Positions 60,396 to 64,000 of a stretch of 64,000 bases of DNA are shown here, one piece after another. Made by a program: the position numbers and the translations under genes. Positions within the stretch are counted from its first letter, which is position 1. Each line of letters opens with the position of its first letter. The notes beneath the pieces were generated by a model. It searched no databases. It was not told where the DNA came from and saw only the letters and a list, made by a program, of their open reading frames with translations. This DNA comes from Chitinophaga tropicalis (GTDB lineage Bacteria; Bacteroidota; Bacteroidia; Chitinophagales; Chitinophagaceae), in NCBI RefSeq assembly GCF_009758205.1, contig NZ_WRXN01000007.1, positions 1 through 64,000 of the forward strand, read 5' to 3'.

Positions 60396-60412
60396 GGAAA
60401 CACTTCTTTGCC
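60396..60412. repeat. 17-bp inverted repeat, left copy (flanks GH18 gene)
   Basis: GGAAACACTTCTTTGCC, the exact reverse complement of 62112-62128. It lies 54 bases upstream of the GH16 start. Confidence 0.6.
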
Positions 60413-60434
60413 CGCAACAGACGTTACGTGATCA

Positions 60435-62042
60435 TTATTGCTTTATAAATTTCTGTGTGATCTTCTTATCACCTTTGGTATATATAAGGAGATAGGTACC
60501 GGTTGGTAACGCATCTGCAGCGATGTTCCTCACACCGCCTTTTGCATTCAGTACCTGTTTTCCGTTCAGGTCGTAAATGCTGATGATGCCTCCCGGCTGG
60601 TTGTATTCTCCTTTAATATTCAGGACAGAAGTAACAGGATTAGGATAGATGAGCAGGGAGCCTGTTTCAGGCGCCTTTGTTGCCAGTACTGGTTCTTCCA
60701 TGGCGGAAGAGGCCAGTGCTGCTGCAGATGTTACTTTGGTGATACGGACCCAGTTGATATTCCATCCGCCGGATTGTGCATAGATGCCCAGTGCATATGT
60801 ACCGGCAGTTACTGTTACGTTGTGGGAGATGGTTGTCCAGCTTTGCCAGCCACCGGTGACGGGAATATTAGCATTACCCAGTACGATGGAACCGGCATTC
60901 AGATCGAGTGAAAGCTGGCCGCCTGTGCTTTGGCTGGCTACCCTGTACTCTACTTTATAAGTGCCGGAGGAGGGGAAGTTGATGTTGGCGTATGCCATCC
61001 AGTCGCCTGTCTCAATATAACCTACATTCAGTCCGCCGTCGGTGTCTGTACAGGCTTCTGTCTGTACGCCTGACATGGAGGTATAGTTTTCTGCCTGTAT
61101 GAGCTGAGAGGACCCTCCACCGCCGCCGTTGCGTTGTATCACAACTTCGTTGATAGCGCTGAGCAGTGAATTGGCGCCGGTTGCGTCCTGTGAAATCTCC
61201 CAGATCATAATACCGCCACCGCCGTCATATGCCAGGTTGGTTTTGCTTTTGATAGTAGTGATACCATTGTAGCCTACACCGCTATAGGTGTCTGAATAGG
61301 GGTTGGCGCCTCTGGCTACCAGTGCTGCAAAGCTTTCCCATGAGGGACGGCCGTAGAAGGGCACGCCCAGGATGGCTTTGGAAGCGGGCAGTCCCCTGCC
61401 CTTCCAGTAGTTCAGGGATTCGGTTGCATAAGCATATGTAGAGTGATCGTAGTTGTTATAATCATAGGCCATCAGATTAAGAAAATCCACTACGCTGAAT
61501 ACGCCAGCGGGGATGCTGGCGCCGCCAGTACCAACGACTGCGGCGGTGAGCAGTTTACCATTGTTATGCATGGCTGTACCCAGCTGCTGCATGAGCAGGA
61601 GGAAGTTATTGGAAGATGTTCCCTGGTCAGGATATTCCCAGTCGATATCCACACCGTCCAGTCCGTACTGGTTCACGAAGCTGAGCAGTGCGTTGACGAA
61701 GTTGGTGCGGTAAGTGGAATTACCTGCCAGTGTTTCAAAGGCGCTATCGTCGCCATTATTCCAGCCGCCTACGGCTATCAACACCTTTACGCCATTGGCG
61801 TGGGCGGTACTTACGAGGCTTTGCAGCTTGGAAGGGTTTTCGATAGATTGTAGTCCGCCGGTGGCAGTAGGTAACGCAAATGCGTAATTGATATGGGTCA
61901 GCTTACTGAACTGGATAGCGCTTACGCTACCCTGCCAGGAAGGGAAATACCCTACTGTCTTAAATTGTGCAAATGATTGAAATGAAGCGATAAGACCGGC
62001 ACAGAAAAGCAGAGCGGCTCTTATCAATTTTATTGTTTTCAT
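60435..62042 (-). CDS. GH18 chitinase with CBM6 and T9SS type-A tail
   Basis: A secreted chitinase of 535 aa. Sec signal ends SFQSFAQ (about 26). The GH18 barrel spans about 27-315, with VLIAVGGWN near 88-96 and the catalytic DGVDIDWEYPD (E136 as acid, D134 and D132 assisting) near 129-139, and the end-of-barrel Trp-containing GGIMIWEISQD. A Gly/Ser linker leads to a CBM6 (about 325-440; ETGDWMAYANINFPSSGTYKVEYRVAS), then a type-A sorting tail (about 465-535; LLIYPNPVTSVLNIKG, GKQVLNA, GTYLLIYTKGDKKITQKFIKQ). Spacing to GH16 is 92 bases. Confidence 0.94.
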   Translation of the reverse strand: MKTIKLIRAALLFCAGLIASFQSFAQFKTVGYFPSWQGSVSAIQFSKLTHINYAFALPTATGGLQSIENPSKLQSLVSTAHANGVKVLIAVGGWNNGDDSAFETLAGNSTYRTNFVNALLSFVNQYGLDGVDIDWEYPDQGTSSNNFLLLMQQLGTAMHNNGKLLTAAVVGTGGASIPAGVFSVVDFLNLMAYDYNNYDHSTYAYATESLNYWKGRGLPASKAILGVPFYGRPSWESFAALVARGANPYSDTYSGVGYNGITTIKSKTNLAYDGGGGIMIWEISQDATGANSLLSAINEVVIQRNGGGGGSSQLIQAENYTSMSGVQTEACTDTDGGLNVGYIETGDWMAYANINFPSSGTYKVEYRVASQSTGGQLSLDLNAGSIVLGNANIPVTGGWQSWTTISHNVTVTAGTYALGIYAQSGGWNINWVRITKVTSAAALASSAMEEPVLATKAPETGSLLIYPNPVTSVLNIKGEYNQPGGIISIYDLNGKQVLNAKGGVRNIAADALPTGTYLLIYTKGDKKITQKFIKQ

Positions 62043-62111
62043 GCGTTTGTATTTGAGGGATTCATAAAATACCTGGCAAATCAGGATCCTGAGTACTGCC
62101 TGTTACGTTAT

Positions 62112-62128
62112 GGCAAAGAAGTGTTTCC
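62112..62128. repeat. 17-bp inverted repeat, right copy
   Basis: GGCAAAGAAGTGTTTCC, exact reverse complement of 60396-60412; the two copies flank the GH18 gene at 60435-62042. Confidence 0.6.
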
Positions 62129-62314
62129 AGGAATGTACTATACAGTGAACGCATTAACGGGAGTGTAGAAATATGGTCATATGGTTTGTTTTAAAGGGTA
62201 AATAAATGTTTATTCAGAGGGAAAGAAAGAGTTACGGCTTAATGAATGTTCTGTGTTGTGCTATAAAAAAGGCTCTCAATGACATGGTGGGTTATTTGAC
62301 AGGTTTCAAAATAA

Positions 62315-62354
62315 TTACGAATTACGGATGACTATTGTCATCCGTAATTCGTAA
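62315..62354 (-). terminator. Terminator after the second chitinase gene
   Basis: A perfect 18-bp stem TTACGAATTACGGATGAC (62315-62332) and GTCATCCGTAATTCGTAA (62337-62354), loop TATT, followed on the minus strand by TTATTTTG. It lies 21 bases after the chitinase stop. Confidence 0.85.
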
Positions 62355-62375
62355 AGCTTGTTTTACATGGGCTGA

Positions 62376-64000
62376 TTACAGACGAATCACTTTTGCACTG
62401 CCTTTACGGCCGTTCTTAATGTTCACTGTTTTCAGGATCCAGGTACCTGCAGGTACGCGGCTTGCGTCCAGTGTTATTTTCTGGCTGCCTTTATATCCTG
62501 CTGTGTATTCTCTGCGCAGTAATAAAGTGCTGCCGTCTGCACTCCAGAGTTCAACTGCTACTTTTTCACCTGCAGCTGCGTTGAGGTTTATATTCAGGAC
62601 AGACCCTGTCAGCGGGTTCGGGAACACTACCAGTTTTTCTGTTCCAACCGGCAGATTTACAACTGCTGTTGTTGTTGTTCTTGCAGCGCTTGCAGAACAT
62701 GCGCCCAGTGGTTTCCACCACCAGTCTGCAGTGCCTGGAGTTACATTGTACAGGCTGTTTGCCAGGCTTTCATACAGGTTGCCGTTGTATACTACTTTGT
62801 CACCTATGTTGTAGATCTTAGGATAAGGCTCATAAGCTGGTACGCCTGCGCAACTACCTGTACCAGGATCTGTGCCAGGATCTGTGCCGGGGTCTGTACC
62901 GCCACTGCCATCACAATCGCTTACATAAGCCCAAACCTGGTCTGCACCGCTGTGGGTATCAGGCTGTTCATTCTGTGTCCACCATTTTGCTTTATAGATC
63001 TTGTTGTTGTAAACTACCTGCATGCCTTGTGTATATACGTTGGCAGCTACCCAGGCAGCAATACCGTTACAGGTACCGCCGCCTGTGCCATTCACCGTAA
63101 TGGAAACCGCCGCAGAAGTTGTTACTGCGCCGCCATTATCGGTAGCTACTGCTGTAAGGCTATAGCTGCCGGCTGCTACATTACTCCAGGTATAGGTATA
63201 GGGACTTGAGGTAGCTTCACCTAATCTGGTGGTTCCTCTATAGAACTCAACTTTAGATATTGTTCCGTCAGCATCTGAAGCAGAAGCTGTGATGGTTACT
63301 GTGGCCGGCGCTGTGAAAGAGGCGTTGGCAGCCGGAGAGGTCAGGCTCACAACAGGCGACTGGTTGCCCGGGGTAACAGTACCGCTGAAGAAAGGATAGT
63401 AGTTGGTAGCAAATTCGCCGTTATTCACTTTATCCCAGTTCACGGACCATGTCATGATACCACGCATGTTGGGATAACCAGCTGCTTTGCGGAGGGTGTA
63501 GGAACCGCCATAGGACTGTCCTTTCAACAGGTAGTTCAGTGCTTTTTTCACTTCTGCAGGAGCAGTGTAACCGCTACCAGCAGCGCCGGGAGCAGCAGGT
63601 AAGCCGAATGCTACCTGATCTTCACGAAGAGCGGGGAAGGTCATACCGGTGCCTGATACTGAGAAGCCCTGTAACAGCATTTCTGTCATTGATACGATAA
63701 AATCTGCCGTAGCGGAGCTGTACACTTTATTGTCCAGGCCCATTACAGAACCGGTGTTGTACAGTTGTGGCTGGATCCAGCTCAGTTCATTGCGCAGGCC
63801 GTAGATGATAGGCAGGTAAGCGCCTACCAGCGGAGAGTAGGTAGCGCCATAGGCTGTCTGTACATAGTATGTTTCAGGCGCCATTGTGAGCAGGCAGTTT
63901 TTGCCCTGTGCTTTACGGTAAGCAATGATCTCTTTTACAGCAGCTATGAGGTTCACTACTTTAGGGGTAGCAGGTGCTGTAAAGTTGTTATCACCGTTGT
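62376..64000 (-). CDS. GH18 chitinase with Ig-like and two chitin-binding domains, 5' end outside window
   Basis: The reading frame is open to the right edge; upstream of a GTG at 63954-63956 it continues NGDNNFTAPATPKVV, so no start lies in the window. The visible ~541 residues start within the GH18 barrel (LLTMAPETYY, LSWIQPQLYN, MRGIMTWSVNWD), lacking the catalytic DxxDxDxE part. Next are a Big_9-like Ig domain (VTITASASDADGTISKVEFYRG), a CBM5/12-type chitin-binding domain (AAWVAANVYTQGMQVVYNNKIYKAKWWTQNE), a TDPGTDPG linker, a second one (YNIGDKVVYNGNLYESLAN...DWWWKPLG), and a type-A T9SS tail (VFPNPLTGSVLNINL, GTWILKTV). Clearly a chitin-degrading enzyme. Confidence 0.93.
   Translation of the reverse strand, partial: NGDNNFTAPATPKVVNLIAAVKEIIAYRKAQGKNCLLTMAPETYYVQTAYGATYSPLVGAYLPIIYGLRNELSWIQPQLYNTGSVMGLDNKVYSSATADFIVSMTEMLLQGFSVSGTGMTFPALREDQVAFGLPAAPGAAGSGYTAPAEVKKALNYLLKGQSYGGSYTLRKAAGYPNMRGIMTWSVNWDKVNNGEFATNYYPFFSGTVTPGNQSPVVSLTSPAANASFTAPATVTITASASDADGTISKVEFYRGTTRLGEATSSPYTYTWSNVAAGSYSLTAVATDNGGAVTTSAAVSITVNGTGGGTCNGIAAWVAANVYTQGMQVVYNNKIYKAKWWTQNEQPDTHSGADQVWAYVSDCDGSGGTDPGTDPGTDPGTGSCAGVPAYEPYPKIYNIGDKVVYNGNLYESLANSLYNVTPGTADWWWKPLGACSASAARTTTTAVVNLPVGTEKLVVFPNPLTGSVLNINLNAAAGEKVAVELWSADGSTLLLRREYTAGYKGSQKITLDASRVPAGTWILKTVNIKNGRKGSAKVIRL

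Larger units (their letters stand above)
62043..62375. other. 333-bp gap between the two chitinase genes
   Basis: No gene is visible. It contains the right copy of the 17-bp inverted repeat (62112-62128), about 70 bases upstream of the GH18 start, and a strong terminator at 62315-62354. It should also hold the promoter for the GH18 gene; none could be defined by consensus. Confidence 0.5.

Noticed and set aside
63954..63956. GTG as start of the right-most chitinase
   Set aside because: The frame continues upstream with typical GH18 sequence to the window edge, and the catalytic motif has not yet appeared; the GTG is internal.

Overview
The window comes from a Bacteroidota genome, most likely a chitinolytic Chitinophagaceae member such as Chitinophaga. 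The evidence is three SusC/SusD pairs, ECF sigma/FecR pairs, type IX secretion (T9SS) sorting domains of both kinds, PorP/SprF proteins, GH18 chitinases, and one TAnnTTTG-type promoter. Nearly all genes lie on the minus strand, so transcription runs right to left. The one clear plus-strand gene is an OmpA lipoprotein at 24.9 kb.

Layout. 0-0.7 kb: the 5' part of an IS256-family insertion sequence, cut by the window edge. 0.7-2.6 kb: a diverged tandem duplication with two related ~150-aa proteins (the family I know from memory as DUF6934), each followed by very small genes and a near-identical hairpin. 2.6-3.8 kb: an FAD oxidoreductase. 3.8-17.3 kb: a regulated uptake and catabolism locus, in transcription order ECF sigma, FecR, SusC with STN domain, SusD, RidA, SelA-like PLP enzyme, amidohydrolase, RraA-like protein, BASS transporter, TIM-barrel isomerase-like lipoprotein. 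17.5 kb: a lone SMI1/KNR4 protein. 18.1-24.6 kb: a SusC/SusD pair beside a GH29 alpha-L-fucosidase. 24.9-30.0 kb: OmpA lipoprotein, outer-membrane beta-barrel protein, ECF sigma factor, collagen-like lipoprotein. 30.0-56.8 kb: ECF sigma, FecR, then a tightly packed run of nine genes: SusC with STN, SusD, HExxH lipoprotein, DUF4302-like lipoprotein, a ~2976-aa beta-helix adhesin and a 1388-aa PKD adhesin (both with CHU_C type-B sorting domains), PorP, PorE-like OmpA protein, PorP. 57.0-64.0 kb: secreted enzymes: a metzincin protease, a GH16+CBM6 glucanase, a GH18+CBM6 chitinase, and a second GH18 chitinase with two chitin-binding domains that runs off the right edge.

How it fits together. Two loci have the FecI/FecR/FecA-like layout, in which an STN-bearing SusC senses substrate and signals through FecR to the sigma factor. 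In the first, the downstream enzymes carry Sec, Tat or lipoprotein export signals, which points to a periplasmic pathway for an N-acylated amino or sugar acid (inference). In the second, nutrient uptake genes are joined to giant surface proteins and to the PorP/PorE partners that such T9SS type-B cargo is known to need. The right-hand cluster fits fungal cell-wall or chitin breakdown.

The most promising undescribed items are the exported RidA/SelA-like/amidohydrolase/RraA pathway, the SusCD-adhesin-PorP mega-operon, and the duplicated DUF6934-like modules. Domain names come from reading the sequences; no database search was run.
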